A stretch of DNA of 64,000 nt from Microbacterium testaceum (GTDB taxonomy: Bacteria > Actinomycetota > Actinomycetes > Actinomycetales > Microbacteriaceae), in NCBI RefSeq assembly GCF_020781835.1, contig NZ_JAJGNJ010000004.1:1-64000 (forward strand). The letters are read 5' to 3'. Position numbers and translations under genes: made by a program. Below are positions 48,206 to 58,528 of this stretch, piece after piece. Under the pieces are notes generated by a model, which was not told the origin of the DNA, made no database searches, and worked only from the letters and a program-made list of their open reading frames with translations. Within the stretch, counting starts at the first letter, position 1, and the number at the start of each line of letters is the position of its first letter.

Positions 48206-51154
48206 TCACCCGCCGAGGATCGCGCGGATGTCGTCGGCATCCAGCGCGTTCGCGAACGCGTCGCCGTCGTCGAGCACCGCACGCGACAGGGCGGCCTTGC
48301 GCTGCTGCAGCTCGAGCACCTTCTCCTCCACCGTGCCCGCCGCGATGAGCCGGTAGACGAACACGCTCCTGGTCTGCCCGATGCGGTGGGTGCGGTCGAT
48401 CGCCTGCGTCTCGGCGGCGGGGTTCCACCACGGGTCGAGCAGGAACACGTACTCGGCCTCGACGAGCGTCAGACCGAACCCGCCGGCCTTGAGGCTGATG
48501 AGGAACACCGGCGCCTCTCCCCTACGGAACGCCTCGACGACCTCGCCGCGGCGGGAGGTCGAGCCGTCGAGGTGCGCGTAGGCGAGGCCGGCGGCATCCA
48601 GGCGCTCCGCCGCGAGATCGAGGAAGGACGTGAACTGGCTGAACACCAGAGCGCGATGGCCCTCGGATGCCACTTCGACCAGGCGCTCCATCAGGACGTC
48701 GAGCTTCGCCGACCCGAGGGGGGCGTCGCGCTCGTCGACGAGGCCGGGGGCGAGCGCGAGCATGCGCAGGAGCGTGATCGAACGGAACACGATGAAGCGC
48801 TGCCGGTCGAGGTCGTCGAGCAGCCCCAGCACCTTCTGCCGCTCGCGTTGCAGCACGCGGTCGTACAGCTCGCGGTGCGCGGGGGCGAGGGGCACTGCGA
48901 TCGTCTGCTCCTGCTTGGGCGGCAGGTCGGCGGCGACGACGTCTTTCGTGCGGCGCAGGAGGAACGGCCGCACCCGTGAGCGGAGGCGCGCGAGGCTGCC
49001 CCGGCGGTGGGCCTCGGCCGCTGCGGCGGAGAGCTCGGTCGGGGCGTCGGAGGGCAGCTGCTCGATCGCCCGGACGTACTCCTCGCGGAAGCGTCGCGCC
49101 GAGGGGTACAGGCCGGGCGCGACGAGGGCCAGCAGCGCCCACAGGTCGTCGAGGCCGTTCTCGATCGGGGTGCCGGTGACGGCGAACACCGAGTCCGCGC
49201 GAAGCGCCGCGACGGCGCGGTGAATGCGGGTCGCGGGGTTCTTCACGAACTGGGCCTCGTCGAGCACCACGCCGGCCCACTCGGGCACGGCGAATTCGGC
49301 GTCGTCCGTGCGCACCACGCCGTACGGTGCGACGACGACATCGGCGCGCTCGGCGAGGTGGGCGATGGTGTCGTTCCGCCGCACAGCGGTCGCCTCGACA
49401 GCGACCACGTCGAGGTCGGGTGCGAAGCGCGCAGCCTCCGCCCTCCACGTCGGCAGCACCGAGGTGGGGGCGATCACGAGCCATGGACGACGCTCCCCCG
49501 TCGCCCGTGCGTGCGCGATGAGCGCGAGGATCTGCACGGTCTTGCCGAGCCCCATGTCGTCGGCCAGGATGCCGCCGAGCCGGTGCGCGTGCAGGAGCGC
49601 GAGCCACGCGAGACCTTCGCGCTGATACGGCCGGAGCTCGGCGCGAAAGCCCGGCGGTGTGGCCACCGAAGGCACCTCGGACACGTCGCGCAGCACCCGC
49701 GCCAGGTCGCGCCACTCGACGGCGGCCGCGGACTCGTCGGCGAGGTCTTCGAACTCGCTCCACAGGGCGAGGTGGCGGCGAGGGATGCGCGGGCCCGTCT
49801 CCCACTCATCCAGCGCCGCCGCCTCCTCCAGCAGGTCGCGCAGACGCTGAAGCGACGGGTGGGCGAGCGAGAACCATGCCCCGTCGGAGAGCTTGATGCG
49901 GGTGCGGCCGCGCGAGAGGGCGGTGAAGAGCGTGCCGAACGGGATCGCGCGCCCGTCGATCACGACGACGATCCCGAGGTCGAACCAGTCACGGTCGGCC
50001 GACGGCACGGCGGTGATCGTCAGCGTCGGGTCTCCGCGCAGCTCGCGGAACGTCGGAACGGATCCCCGCGTGAGCACCCGCACGTCGGCGAGGAGGTCGA
50101 GGGCCGGCAGCACGCGCGTCGCGAACGCGGCGGCGTCGGCGTCGCGCAGCAGCTCCCGGGCCTTGACCGGCAGATCGGCGCGCTCGGCCCAGGTCGTTTC
50201 TACCCGGCCCGCGATCTCGCCCTCGGCGCGGGGGTCGCGCTCGTCGTCGGCCGGGATGCCGTAGGCGGCGCGGATGCCGCCCGGGTACACCCAGTCGAGC
50301 GCGTACTCGACGGACTCGTCATCGAGATACGACACGGTCACCTCGAGCGTCGGCCGCGGCGGCGGAGGCGCGGGGGCGCCGGGCGCCACGGCGAGGGCGA
50401 CCCGCCGCGCGAGGCGCGGGTACGCGTCGGCGAGGAACTCCCCCACGTCCGCGGCCGGCACGATGACAGGGCCGTCGGTCAGCAGGGCCGGCAGCGGGGA
50501 CGGCAGGGCGACGGGGGCGAGGACCAGCGGGATCGGGTCGCGGTCGGGCTCGAACGCGAAGATCCCCGCGGTGCCGAGAGGTCGCACGTGCGCGGCATCC
50601 ACGGCTCGTCCGTCGATCTCGATGGCCGCCGCGAGACGCAGTCCGCCGCCGGACGCGGTGTCGACCGACACGCGCGCCGTCGCCTCGTCCGCCAGCCGGA
50701 CGCTCTGCTGCGGGTGCATCGGCACGAGCGGGATGCCGAGGCCCGCGGCCGCGCGCAGGTGCGGCCACAGCAGTGGCGAGGCGATGGCATCCAGGGCGAC
50801 GGTGTCGCCGGCCGCGACGAAAGGTCCGGTCGTGCGCATCGCCTGCGCGAGAGCGTGGAGTTCGGCGAGCCAGCCGACCTGCGCCGGGTCGAAGCGGCCG
50901 GTCGACCGGCGGACCGCGTCCCACGTGGCATCCGCTCGGATCCAGGTCTCGCGCGTGCCGCGCACGAGCGGCCGGGCGACGAGCTGTAGCTCGTCCTGGC
51001 GTCGAGCGAGCATGCGGGGCGTGACCGGGTCGACGGACCGCGCCTCCCACCGCGCGGGGTCGTACGCCTCGCGCTGGCGCAACTCGATGCCGAGCGCGAG
51101 CGCCTCGAAACCCCGACGCTCGGGGTCGGGGAGCAATCCGCGCCAGCTGGTCAT
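48206..51154 (-). CDS. SNF2-family DEAD/DEAH-box helicase-like ATPase
   Basis: 982 residues. The N-terminal half (about 1-500) is not assigned. From about 510 come the SNF2 motifs: GLAWLALLHAHRLGGILADD, Walker A ADDMGLGKT, Walker B VVLDEAQFVKNPATRIH, motif III AVTGTPIENGLDDLWAL. The C-terminal helicase half has LVFSQFTSFLDL, KAGGFGLTLVEAEYVFLLDP and DRTHRIGQTRSVFVYRL. It translocates on double-stranded DNA and remodels protein-DNA complexes; role unknown. Part of the accessory group inserted between nusB and pyrR. Confidence 0.93.
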   Translation of the reverse strand: MTSWRGLLPDPERRGFEALALGIELRQREAYDPARWEARSVDPVTPRMLARRQDELQLVARPLVRGTRETWIRADATWDAVRRSTGRFDPAQVGWLAELHALAQAMRTTGPFVAAGDTVALDAIASPLLWPHLRAAAGLGIPLVPMHPQQSVRLADEATARVSVDTASGGGLRLAAAIEIDGRAVDAAHVRPLGTAGIFAFEPDRDPIPLVLAPVALPSPLPALLTDGPVIVPAADVGEFLADAYPRLARRVALAVAPGAPAPPPPRPTLEVTVSYLDDESVEYALDWVYPGGIRAAYGIPADDERDPRAEGEIAGRVETTWAERADLPVKARELLRDADAAAFATRVLPALDLLADVRVLTRGSVPTFRELRGDPTLTITAVPSADRDWFDLGIVVVIDGRAIPFGTLFTALSRGRTRIKLSDGAWFSLAHPSLQRLRDLLEEAAALDEWETGPRIPRRHLALWSEFEDLADESAAAVEWRDLARVLRDVSEVPSVATPPGFRAELRPYQREGLAWLALLHAHRLGGILADDMGLGKTVQILALIAHARATGERRPWLVIAPTSVLPTWRAEAARFAPDLDVVAVEATAVRRNDTIAHLAERADVVVAPYGVVRTDDAEFAVPEWAGVVLDEAQFVKNPATRIHRAVAALRADSVFAVTGTPIENGLDDLWALLALVAPGLYPSARRFREEYVRAIEQLPSDAPTELSAAAAEAHRRGSLARLRSRVRPFLLRRTKDVVAADLPPKQEQTIAVPLAPAHRELYDRVLQRERQKVLGLLDDLDRQRFIVFRSITLLRMLALAPGLVDERDAPLGSAKLDVLMERLVEVASEGHRALVFSQFTSFLDLAAERLDAAGLAYAHLDGSTSRRGEVVEAFRRGEAPVFLISLKAGGFGLTLVEAEYVFLLDPWWNPAAETQAIDRTHRIGQTRSVFVYRLIAAGTVEEKVLELQQRKAALSRAVLDDGDAFANALDADDIRAILGG

Positions 51155-51160
51155 GCCGAA

Positions 51161-51166
51161 ATCCTG
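51161..51166 (-). promoter_or_regulatory. Possible -10 box (CAGGAT) of the SNF2 gene
   Basis: CAGGAT is 6 nt upstream of the ATG at 51154; weaker match to TANNNT than elsewhere, but the same leaderless spacing. Confidence 0.3.
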
Positions 51167-51235
51167 TCATCGGCCACCGACACCCCCGGCCGCCCGCCGC
51201 GATCCGGCGTCGGGGCGACGGCGGTGTCCGCTCGT

Positions 51236-51302
51236 GCATAAACGCGATCGGCGCGCAGAAACACGTTGCCCTCGCGTTTATGCGCGCGAATCGCGTTTAT
51301 GC
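51236..51302. repeat. Long palindromic intergenic repeat, copy 3
   Basis: The left arm starts GCATAAACGC (51236-51245), then GATCG-GCGCGCAGAAACACG. The right arm has GCGTTTATGC at 51274-51283 and 51293-51302. Folded, the arms pair over about 30 nt around TTGCCCT. The same family as 28838-28904 and 45575-45675. It sits between nusB (36 bp after its stop) and the SNF2 gene. Confidence 0.78.
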
Positions 51303-51338
51303 GTGCTCGGCGCAGCCGCGGGAGCACGTCGGCGGGTG

Positions 51339-51749
51339 TCAGGACGAGCGCGCGATGCGGGCGAGGACGCCGTGGACGAACGAGCCGGAGTCGTCGGTGG
51401 AGAACTCCTTCGCCAGCTCGACCGCCTCATCGATCGCGACGGCCGTGGGCACCTCGTCGTTGTAGAGGATCTCCCACGTCCCGATGCGCAGGAGCGCACG
51501 GTCGACGGCGGGCATCCGCTGCAGCGACCAGTCCTTCGCGAACGTGGTGATCTGCTCGTCGATCGCCTCGCGGTTGTCGATGACGCCGTCGACGATGTCA
51601 CGGGCGTACAGCCACGAGGCCTGGCGGTCGGGCTCGGAGGCGGCGCGCTTCGCCTCGACGGCGAGCATGACCGGCAGCTCCTCACCGCGGACGTCGGCCT
51701 GGAACAGGATGTCGAGCGCGCGTTTGCGCGCCTTGGTGCGGGCGCTCAA
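51339..51749 (-). CDS. nusB: Transcription antitermination factor NusB
   Basis: 136 residues, all-helical. KARKRALDILFQADVRGEEL and the C-terminal NEVPTAVAIDEAVELAKEFS-like block (here NDEVPTAVAIDEAVELAKEF) are typical. It acts with NusE/S10 on boxA for rRNA antitermination. The TTG start lies 2 bp after the efp stop; the two are co-transcribed. Confidence 0.95.
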   Translation of the reverse strand: MSARTKARKRALDILFQADVRGEELPVMLAVEAKRAASEPDRQASWLYARDIVDGVIDNREAIDEQITTFAKDWSLQRMPAVDRALLRIGTWEILYNDEVPTAVAIDEAVELAKEFSTDDSGSFVHGVLARIARSS

Positions 51750-51751
51750 GG

Positions 51752-52312
51752 TCAGCTGATGCGGCCGAGGTACTCGCCGGTGCGAGTGTCGACCTTGATC
51801 TTCGTGCCGGTCTCGAGGAACAGCGGGACCTGCATCTCGTACCCGGTCTCGACGGTGGCGGGCTTCGTGCCGGCCGAGGACCGGTCGCCCTGCAGACCCG
51901 GCTCGGTGTAGGTGACCTCGAGCACGACGGACGGCGGGAGCTCGATGTACAGCGGGTTGCCGTTGTTCAGGGCGATCTGCACCTGCTGGTTCTCGAGAAG
52001 GAAGTTGGCGGCGTCGCCCACGGTGGCCGCGCCCACGGTGATCTGGTCGTAGTCGGCGACGTCCATGAAGACGAAGCCCTCACCGTCGTTGTACAGGTAC
52101 GTGAAGTCGCGGCGGTCGACGTTCTCGAGGTCGACCTTCGCACCGGCGTTGAACGTGCGGTCGACGACCTTGCCGGACATGACGTTCTTGAGCTTCGTGC
52201 GGACGAACGCGCCGCCCTTGCCGGGCTTGACGTGCTGGAACTCCACCACGCTCCAGAGCTGACCGTCGATGTTGAGGACGACGCCGTTCTTGATGTCTGC
52301 GGTGGATGCCAT
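51752..52312 (-). CDS. efp: Elongation factor P
   Basis: 186 residues, three beta-barrel domains. The exposed loop is KPGKGGAF with Lys32 at the tip, where other bacteria carry a lysyl or other modification. No modification gene is next to it. It rescues ribosomes stalled at proline runs. It has its own -10 box (TAGACT, 52375-52380) in the gap after aroQ. Confidence 0.97.
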   Translation of the reverse strand: MASTADIKNGVVLNIDGQLWSVVEFQHVKPGKGGAFVRTKLKNVMSGKVVDRTFNAGAKVDLENVDRRDFTYLYNDGEGFVFMDVADYDQITVGAATVGDAANFLLENQQVQIALNNGNPLYIELPPSVVLEVTYTEPGLQGDRSSAGTKPATVETGYEMQVPLFLETGTKIKVDTRTGEYLGRIS

Positions 52313-52374
52313 GAGGTTCGATGTTCCGTTTCGTGAGTCGGTGGGGCGTCGCGTCGGCGCTCGCCCAGCGGTCG

Positions 52375-52380
52375 AGTCTA
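52375..52380 (-). promoter_or_regulatory. -10 box (TAGACT) of efp-nusB
   Basis: TAGACT is about 62 nt upstream of the efp ATG and 14 bp past the aroQ stop; it would separate efp-nusB from the aro operon. Confidence 0.45.
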
Positions 52381-52393
52381 CGCGATGGGGCGC

Positions 52394-52852
52394 TCAGCCG
52401 TCCGCGAGCCCGCTGATGACCTCGACGAGGAGGTCGACGGCGCGCGCGTATCCCGGCACGCCCTCGCCGACCACGTGGACCGCGGCGACGTCTTCGATGT
52501 AGGAGAAGTGCCGGAAGCTCTCGCGTTCCTTGATGTTCGAGATGTGTACCTCGGCGACCGGAAGAGCCACGGATGCCAGGGCGTCGCGCAGCGCCACGGA
52601 CGTGTGCGTCAGTCCCCCGGCGTTGATCACGATGCCGGCGCAGTCGAGCCGTGCGGCGTGGATCGCATCGATGAGCACGCCCTCGTGGTTGCTCTGGATC
52701 GCGCGGACCTCGAGCCCATGCCGATCGGCCGCCTCGGTCGTCACCCGCTCGACGTCGGCGAGAGTGTCTCGGCCGTAGATCTCGGGCTGTCGCGTGCCGA
52801 GCAGGTTGAGGTTCGGACCGTTGACGAGGAGGAGGCGGCGCGGCGTGCTCAC
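52394..52852 (-). CDS. aroQ: 3-dehydroquinate dehydratase, type II
   Basis: 152 residues. [21 protein letters not shown] (catalytic Arg/Tyr near residues 21-26), [17 protein letters not shown] and [17 protein letters not shown] with catalytic His. It dehydrates 3-dehydroquinate in the shikimate pathway. The GTG start overlaps the aroB stop. Last gene of aroE-C-K-B-Q. Confidence 0.97.
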   Translation of the reverse strand: MSTPRRLLLVNGPNLNLLGTRQPEIYGRDTLADVERVTTEAADRHGLEVRAIQSNHEGVLIDAIHAARLDCAGIVINAGGLTHTSVALRDALASVALPVAEVHISNIKERESFRHFSYIEDVAAVHVVGEGVPGYARAVDLLVEVISGLADG

Positions 52853-53925
52853 GCCCCGACCTCCTGGTATGCGGCGAACAGAAGGGATTCGTCCGGCGCC
52901 TGGAGCACGGTCGGCCGCGCCAGGTCGTCGAGCACGATGAAGCGCAGCATGCTGCCGCGGCTCTTCTTGTCGCGCTGCATCGTCGCCTTCAGGGTCGGGA
53001 ACGCCCCGGCGCGATAGGTCGTCGGCAGACCGAGCGACTCGAGCACCGTGCGGTGACGCTGAGCGACGTCGTCGGACAGGCGGCCGGCCAGCCGCGACAG
53101 CTCGGCGGCGAAGACCATGCCGACCGAGATCGCGGCTCCGTGACGCCAGCGGTACCGCTCGGCGTGCTCGATGGCGTGACCGAGGGTGTGCCCGTAGTTC
53201 AGCACCTCGCGCAGACCCGCCTCACGCAGGTCCTCGCCGACCACGCGCGCCTTCATGTCGATCGCGAGTTCGATGCACCGGCGGAACGCGTCGCCGCGCG
53301 GATCGACGATGTGCTCGGGGTCGGCCTCGATCAGGTCGAGGATCTCCGGATGCCAGATGAACCCGGCCTTCACGACCTCGGCGAACCCCGCGGTGGCCTC
53401 GTTGCGCGACAGCGTCTCGAGCAGATCGAGGTCGCAGACGACGGCGTGCGGGGGCCAGAAGACACCGACGAGGTTCTTGCCCTCGGCGGTGTTGACGCCC
53501 GTCTTGCCTCCCACCGCGGCGTCGACCATGGCGAGGACGGTCGTCGGCACCTGGACGATCGCGACGCCGCGCAGCCAGGTGGCGGCGACGAACCCGGCGA
53601 GGTCGGTGACAGCTCCCCCGCCGAAGCCGATGACGGCATCCGTCCGTGTGAAGTCGGCCTGGCCCATGACCTGCCAACAGAACGCGGCGACTTCGATGCG
53701 CTTGCCGGCCTCGGCGTCCGGGACCTCGGCGAGCAGGACCTGCCTGTCGCCGACGAGCTGCGCACGCAGCGCCTCGGCCTGCGTCGCGAGCGTCGGCGGA
53801 TGCACGATGAGCACCTTCTGCGCTGCCGCCGGAAGCTTCTCCCCCAGGGAGGCGAGCAGGCCGCGCCCGATTGTGACGTCGTACCCGGGGTCGCCGGCGA
53901 CGGTGATGGTGGTGGTGTCGGTCAT
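52849..53925 (-). CDS. aroB: 3-dehydroquinate synthase
   Basis: 358 residues. NAD-binding [40 protein letters not shown], and zinc-binding His in [20 protein letters not shown]. It cyclises DAHP to 3-dehydroquinate. The ATG overlaps the aroK stop (ATGA). Confidence 0.97.
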   Translation of the reverse strand: MTDTTTITVAGDPGYDVTIGRGLLASLGEKLPAAAQKVLIVHPPTLATQAEALRAQLVGDRQVLLAEVPDAEAGKRIEVAAFCWQVMGQADFTRTDAVIGFGGGAVTDLAGFVAATWLRGVAIVQVPTTVLAMVDAAVGGKTGVNTAEGKNLVGVFWPPHAVVCDLDLLETLSRNEATAGFAEVVKAGFIWHPEILDLIEADPEHIVDPRGDAFRRCIELAIDMKARVVGEDLREAGLREVLNYGHTLGHAIEHAERYRWRHGAAISVGMVFAAELSRLAGRLSDDVAQRHRTVLESLGLPTTYRAGAFPTLKATMQRDKKSRGSMLRFIVLDDLARPTVLQAPDESLLFAAYQEVGA

Positions 53926-54458
53926 GGGGTCTCCTGGGCCGGGACGCGCTGCGCCCAGGCCACGATGTCGTCGACGACGCGGGCGAGGGGGCCCGACGAC
54001 GTGTCGAAGGCGATGTCGGCGGCCGCTTCGTAGATCGGTCGCCGCTCCTCGTAGATGCGCAGCCAACGCTCCGCGGGGTCTTCGCCGCCCAGCAGGGGGC
54101 GTTCGTCCCCGTGTATCCGGGAGGCCACCACGTGCGGCGCCACCGTCAGCAGGACGACGCGGTGGTGCGTGAGCCTCTCCTGCGTGACGGGATCGAGCAC
54201 CGCTCCGCCGCCGAGCGCGACCACGCCGCCGCGGCCGAGCGCTTCGGCCACGGCATCCCGCTCGAGCGCGCGGAAATGGGCCTCGCCGTGGGCGAGGAAG
54301 AGGTCGCGGATCGGGCCGTGGTCGCGCACGACGATCTTGTCGGTGTCACTGAAGGGCATGCCGAGTGCGCGTGCGACGCGGCGTCCGACGCTCGTCTTGC
54401 CCGCACCCATCGGTCCGATGAGCACGAGTGCGCCGTCGCCGGCCTCAGCCGAGATCAT
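53922..54458 (-). CDS. aroK: Shikimate kinase
   Basis: 178 residues. Walker [16 protein letters not shown] (about 15-29), shikimate-binding Asp in SDTDKIVV and GGGAVLDP. It phosphorylates shikimate. The chosen ATG overlaps the aroC end by 14 bp; a later start would lie too close to the P-loop. It overlaps aroB by 4 bp. Confidence 0.95.
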   Translation of the reverse strand: MISAEAGDGALVLIGPMGAGKTSVGRRVARALGMPFSDTDKIVVRDHGPIRDLFLAHGEAHFRALERDAVAEALGRGGVVALGGGAVLDPVTQERLTHHRVVLLTVAPHVVASRIHGDERPLLGGEDPAERWLRIYEERRPIYEAAADIAFDTSSGPLARVVDDIVAWAQRVPAQETP

Positions 54459-55671
54459 GCGCGAGCAACGCCGCGTCGGAGGCGTCGGTGGTGCGCAGCG
54501 TCTCGGGCAGGTGCGCGAGATAGGCGTCGAGGTTGCGGCGCGTCTCGGCCACGTTGTCGCCGCCGAACTTCTCCAGCACCGCGTCGGCGAGCGTGATCGC
54601 GACCATGGCCTCGGCGACGACGCCGGCGGCCGGAACCGCGCAGACGTCGGAACGCTGGTGGTGGGCGGCGGCGGTGTCACCGGTGGCGACATCGACGGTG
54701 CGCAGCGCGTGCGGAACGGTCGCGATGGGCTTCATGCCCGCCCGAACCCGCAGCACCGTACCGGTGGACATGCCGCCCTCGGTGCCACCCGCCCGGTCGG
54801 AGGACCGCGTGATGCCGTCCTCGGTCGCGAACAGCTCGTCGTGCGCCTGCGAGCCACGGCGCGTCGTGGTGAGGAAGCCGTCGCCGACCTCGACGCCCTT
54901 GATGGCCTGGATGCTCATGAGTGCCTGCGCGAGCTTGGCATCCAGTCGACGGTCCCACTGCACGTGCGAGCCGAGGCCCGGCGGGAGCCCGTACGCGAGG
55001 ACCTCGACGATGCCGCCCAGGGTATCGCCGGCCTTCTTCGCGTCGTCGACCTCGGCGACCATGGCGGCGGAGGTCGCGGGGTGGAAGCAGCGCAGCGGAT
55101 CGGCGTCCAGCAGGTCGACGTCGTCGGGCGCGGGGAACGGCGCGTCGTCGGGGACGCGCACGGGGCCGATCGAGAGCGTGTGGCTGACCAGACGGATGCC
55201 GAGCTCGCCGAGGAACGCGCGGGCGACGGCGCCGAGGGCGACGCGTGCCGCGGTCTCGCGGGCGGACGCGCGCTCGAGGATCGGTCGCGCCTCGTCGAAG
55301 CCGTACTTCTGCATGCCGACGAGATCGGCGTGGCCGGGACGCGGACGCGTCAGCGCGGCGCCGCGGCCGCGGGAGCGGTCGGACAGCTCGACGGGCTCCG
55401 GGCTCATGACCTCGACCCACTTGGGCCACTCGGTGTTGCCGATGCGCAAGGCGATGGGGCTGCCGATCGTGAAGCCGTGCACGATGCCGGTCGAGAGCGT
55501 GAGCTCGTCCTCTTCGAACTTCATGCGCGAGCCGCGACCGTAACCGAGCTTGCGGCGGGCCAGGTCGGCGCGGATCTGCGCGGGAGAGATCGGGACACCG
55601 GCCGGCATCCCCTCCATGAGGGCGACCAGTTCGGGGCCGTGGGATTCCCCGGCCGTGAGCACGCGAAGCAT
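54445..55671 (-). CDS. aroC: Chorismate synthase
   Basis: 408 residues. Signature [19 protein letters not shown] (8-26), [14 protein letters not shown], and [18 protein letters not shown] with flavin/substrate-binding residues. It uses reduced FMN to make chorismate from EPSP. It lies 4 bp after the aroE stop and overlaps aroK. Confidence 0.97.
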   Translation of the reverse strand: MLRVLTAGESHGPELVALMEGMPAGVPISPAQIRADLARRKLGYGRGSRMKFEEDELTLSTGIVHGFTIGSPIALRIGNTEWPKWVEVMSPEPVELSDRSRGRGAALTRPRPGHADLVGMQKYGFDEARPILERASARETAARVALGAVARAFLGELGIRLVSHTLSIGPVRVPDDAPFPAPDDVDLLDADPLRCFHPATSAAMVAEVDDAKKAGDTLGGIVEVLAYGLPPGLGSHVQWDRRLDAKLAQALMSIQAIKGVEVGDGFLTTTRRGSQAHDELFATEDGITRSSDRAGGTEGGMSTGTVLRVRAGMKPIATVPHALRTVDVATGDTAAAHHQRSDVCAVPAAGVVAEAMVAITLADAVLEKFGGDNVAETRRNLDAYLAHLPETLRTTDASDAALLAHDLG

Positions 55672-55675
55672 GGCT

Positions 55676-56515
55676 CTATTCTCCCATGACGGCGGCGCGC
55701 ATCGCGGCCAGCACGGCGTCCTCGCGCTCGAGAGGCGCCGCCGGGTCGCCTCCGACGAACACGCGCACCTGCAGGAGCGCCTGGTGAACCAGCATCGGCA
55801 GGCCGTTGATCGCCCGGTTGCCCGCGGCGAACCAGTACTCCGCGAGGGACGTCGGCCAGTTGCCGTACACGACGTCGACGAGCAGCCCGCCGTGCTCGGC
55901 GAAGGGACGGATGCCGGGACCGGCGTCGACCTGTCCGGGCAGGGCTCCGATCGTCACATCGACGGGCTCCGGCGCGTCGGGGTCGTCGAACGACGACCGC
56001 ACGACGTCGACGCCGACGGACTCCCCCCGTTCGCGTAGGGCGGCGACCGCCTCCGGCCGCCGGGCCACGACCTCGACGCGCTCGGCGCCGAGCTCGGCGA
56101 GGGACAGTACGGCCGAGGTCGCGGTCGCACCCGCGCCGAGGATCCGCGCCGTCCGGGGATGCGTGACGCCGGCCTCGCGCAACGCGCGCGCGAGACCGCC
56201 GACATCGGTGTTGAACCCGAGGGGGCCGTCGTCCGTCAGCAGGTACGTGTTCACCGCACCGGTCCGGCGAGCAGCGTCGTCGAGGGACACCGCCGCCATC
56301 GCCGCGGCCTTCTTCAGCGGCATGGTCAGCGAGAGGCCGCGCCACGTGGCATCCAGGTCCGCGATCGCCGCGGGGAATCCCGCCTCGGTCACTCGCCGTC
56401 GGCCGTACTCCCACGGCAGACCCAGCTCGCGGTATGCCGCCGCGTGCAGCAGCGGTGACCGTGAGTGGTCGACCGGGTCGCCCCAGACGGCGAGACGCGT
56501 CCGGTCGCTCAGCAT
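55676..56515 (-). CDS. aroE: Shikimate dehydrogenase
   Basis: 279 residues. Substrate-binding [20 protein letters not shown], catalytic Lys in [10 protein letters not shown], and the NADP-binding [19 protein letters not shown]. It reduces 3-dehydroshikimate to shikimate. The ATG at 56515 overlaps the mltG stop by 7 bp. First aro gene of the cluster. Confidence 0.94.
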   Translation of the reverse strand: MLSDRTRLAVWGDPVDHSRSPLLHAAAYRELGLPWEYGRRRVTEAGFPAAIADLDATWRGLSLTMPLKKAAAMAAVSLDDAARRTGAVNTYLLTDDGPLGFNTDVGGLARALREAGVTHPRTARILGAGATATSAVLSLAELGAERVEVVARRPEAVAALRERGESVGVDVVRSSFDDPDAPEPVDVTIGALPGQVDAGPGIRPFAEHGGLLVDVVYGNWPTSLAEYWFAAGNRAINGLPMLVHQALLQVRVFVGGDPAAPLEREDAVLAAMRAAVMGE

Positions 56516-58053
56516 CCGCTGTCGGGGTTGTCCGTGCACCACTCCCGCCACTGGGCGACGGCCTGCTCGTGCTCGCTGTACGTGGACGTGAAGACGGTCT
56601 CGCCGGTGTCGAGGTTGACGGTCACGAAATACAGCCATGGGCCGTCCGCGGGCTTCATGGCCGCGTCGATGGCCAGATCGCCGGGGTTGGCGATCGGACC
56701 GATCGGGAGCCCCGGGTACATGTACGTGTTCCACGGGTTGTCGCTGTTGCGTGCTTCGGTGGACGTGCTCACCGACCCGCTGCCGAGTTCGTCGGCTCCG
56801 TACTGCACGGTCGAGTCCATCTCGAGCTTGCCGAACGTCTCCTGGTTGGAGGGCTGGAGGCGGTTCTCGATGACGCGCGACACCTTGTAGAAGTCGTCGG
56901 GGTTGCGCGCCTCGCGCTCGATGATCGAGGCGACGATGAGGATCCGCTCACGGTCCCCCTCCGGGACGCCCGCCTGGTCCAGCGACTGGATCGTCCGCTG
57001 CACCATCCGGCCGATGACGTCGGTGGCGCTCACGCCCTCGTCGAAATCGTAGGTCGCGGGGAAGATCCAGCCCTCGAGGGTCGCCGCGGGAACGCCGTAC
57101 TGGGACGGGTCGGCCACGGCGGCGTCGAGCTCCTCACGGGGCATGCTCAGCTGCTCGGCGATGACATCCAACGACTGGTTCAGCGTGAGACCCTCGCGCA
57201 GCTGCACGGAGTTGTCGAGACGGTTCTCCGGGTCGCGCAGCGCGTCGAGGACGGCGGCAGAGGTCATCTGCTGCTGCAGCCTGTAGACCCCGGGCTGGAA
57301 CGTGAAGGCGACGGAGTTGTCGACCATGTACTGGTAGAGCGAGTTCGACTCCTTCGTGACCCCCGCTTCGAACAGCTTCGGTGAGACCGACTCGCCGGTG
57401 TCGCCCGAGACGATCGTGACGCGGGCTTCGCCCGTGGCCATGCCCTCGGCGTAGTCGAGCGGCTCCCCGGTGCCGAAGAACGCCTGCACCCGCTCCCCGT
57501 AGGTGTTCCAGAGCGCGAAACCGCCGCCGACGAGTCCGCCGATGATCACGAGGACGATCGCGAGCGCGATCCACACGCCCGTGCGGCGCCGGCGTCGCGG
57601 CGGCGGGGTGGCGCCGCGGACCTCGTCGGTGCTCGCGCGACCGGAGAAGAGGTCCTCCAGCGACCCGGACGCCGGCGCGCGGCCTGCCCCGGAGCCCGCG
57701 GCGGCTGCGGCGCCCGCGCCGACGAGCACGGGCTCACGATCGTGGGAGGTCGCGGGGCGGGGAGCTTCCTCGGACGCCGGTGTCCGGGTGGGCTCGGGAC
57801 GCACGGCGGGGACGGGATCGGCCGGGGCCTCGGCGTCGGCCCCAGTGCCGCGCCGTGAATCCGGGGTGGCGGCGGCCGTGGGGCCGGTCTGCGCCCTGCG
57901 GGCCTCGCGAGCCGCACGGCGGGAGGGCGGTGCCGAGACCGGGGAGCCCGGGCTCGCCTCGCCGCGAGAGGTGCCATCGGTCGCGCCGGCGCGGGGGTCG
58001 GGCAGACGGCGGTACAGCTCCGCGAACGGATCGTTGGGGTCGTTTTCGGGCAT
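56509..58053 (-). CDS. mltG: Endolytic murein transglycosylase (MltG/YceG)
   Basis: 514 residues. A long Pro/Ala/Arg-rich cytoplasmic region (about 1-158) containing two LF/LY-anchored motifs (DPFAELYRRLPDP and SLEDLFSGRAS) precedes one transmembrane helix (159-182) and the periplasm-facing YceG domain. Catalytic Glu lies in IVASIIEREARNPDDFYKVS. It cuts nascent glycan strands and sets their length. It lies 1 bp after ruvX and overlaps aroE. Confidence 0.95.
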   Translation of the reverse strand: MPENDPNDPFAELYRRLPDPRAGATDGTSRGEASPGSPVSAPPSRRAAREARRAQTGPTAAATPDSRRGTGADAEAPADPVPAVRPEPTRTPASEEAPRPATSHDREPVLVGAGAAAAAGSGAGRAPASGSLEDLFSGRASTDEVRGATPPPRRRRRTGVWIALAIVLVIIGGLVGGGFALWNTYGERVQAFFGTGEPLDYAEGMATGEARVTIVSGDTGESVSPKLFEAGVTKESNSLYQYMVDNSVAFTFQPGVYRLQQQMTSAAVLDALRDPENRLDNSVQLREGLTLNQSLDVIAEQLSMPREELDAAVADPSQYGVPAATLEGWIFPATYDFDEGVSATDVIGRMVQRTIQSLDQAGVPEGDRERILIVASIIEREARNPDDFYKVSRVIENRLQPSNQETFGKLEMDSTVQYGADELGSGSVSTSTEARNSDNPWNTYMYPGLPIGPIANPGDLAIDAAMKPADGPWLYFVTVNLDTGETVFTSTYSEHEQAVAQWREWCTDNPDSGC

Positions 58054-58054
58054 G

Positions 58055-58528
58055 TCAGGCGGGCTCCTGTCCCGGTGCTACGGCGGGTCCGGCCGGCTCG
58101 CCGGACTGTCGCTCCACGTCGAGCGCCTGCTGCAGCAGCACCACAGCGGCGACTTGGTCCACAATGCTACGAGAATCCCGCTGGGAGCGCCCTGCCTGCC
58201 GCAGCACGCCGTGCGCCGACACCGTGCTGAGCCGTTCGTCCACGAGACGAACGGGCACGGTCAGGGCTGCCGCCAGCTCACCGGCGAAGCGGCGTGCATC
58301 CGTCGTGGAAGGCGTGTCCTCGCCGCGAAGGTTGAGCGGAAGACCGACGAGCACCTCGAACGCCTCGTACTCGGCCGCGAGGGCCACGATGCGCCGCACC
58401 GGCTCGCCCTTGCGCGGAACCGTCTCCACGGGAACCGCGAGCAGGCCGTCGGGATCCGACCGGGCGACGCCGACGCGGGCGCGTCCCACATCGATGCCCA
58501 GCCGGATGCCGCGGCGGAACTCCGTCAC
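58055..58528 (-). CDS. ruvX: RuvX/YqgF-type Holliday junction resolvase-like nuclease
   Basis: 157 residues, RNase H-like fold. LGIDVGRARVGVARSD (catalytic Asp near residue 13), VLVGLPLNLRGED, VDERLSTVSA and DQVAAVVLLQ hold the acidic residues. Family members resolve junctions or process rRNA. The GTG/ATG start overlaps the alaS stop by 4 bp. It has a short Pro/Gly-rich tail. Confidence 0.93.
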   Translation of the reverse strand: MTEFRRGIRLGIDVGRARVGVARSDPDGLLAVPVETVPRKGEPVRRIVALAAEYEAFEVLVGLPLNLRGEDTPSTTDARRFAGELAAALTVPVRLVDERLSTVSAHGVLRQAGRSQRDSRSIVDQVAAVVLLQQALDVERQSGEPAGPAVAPGQEPA

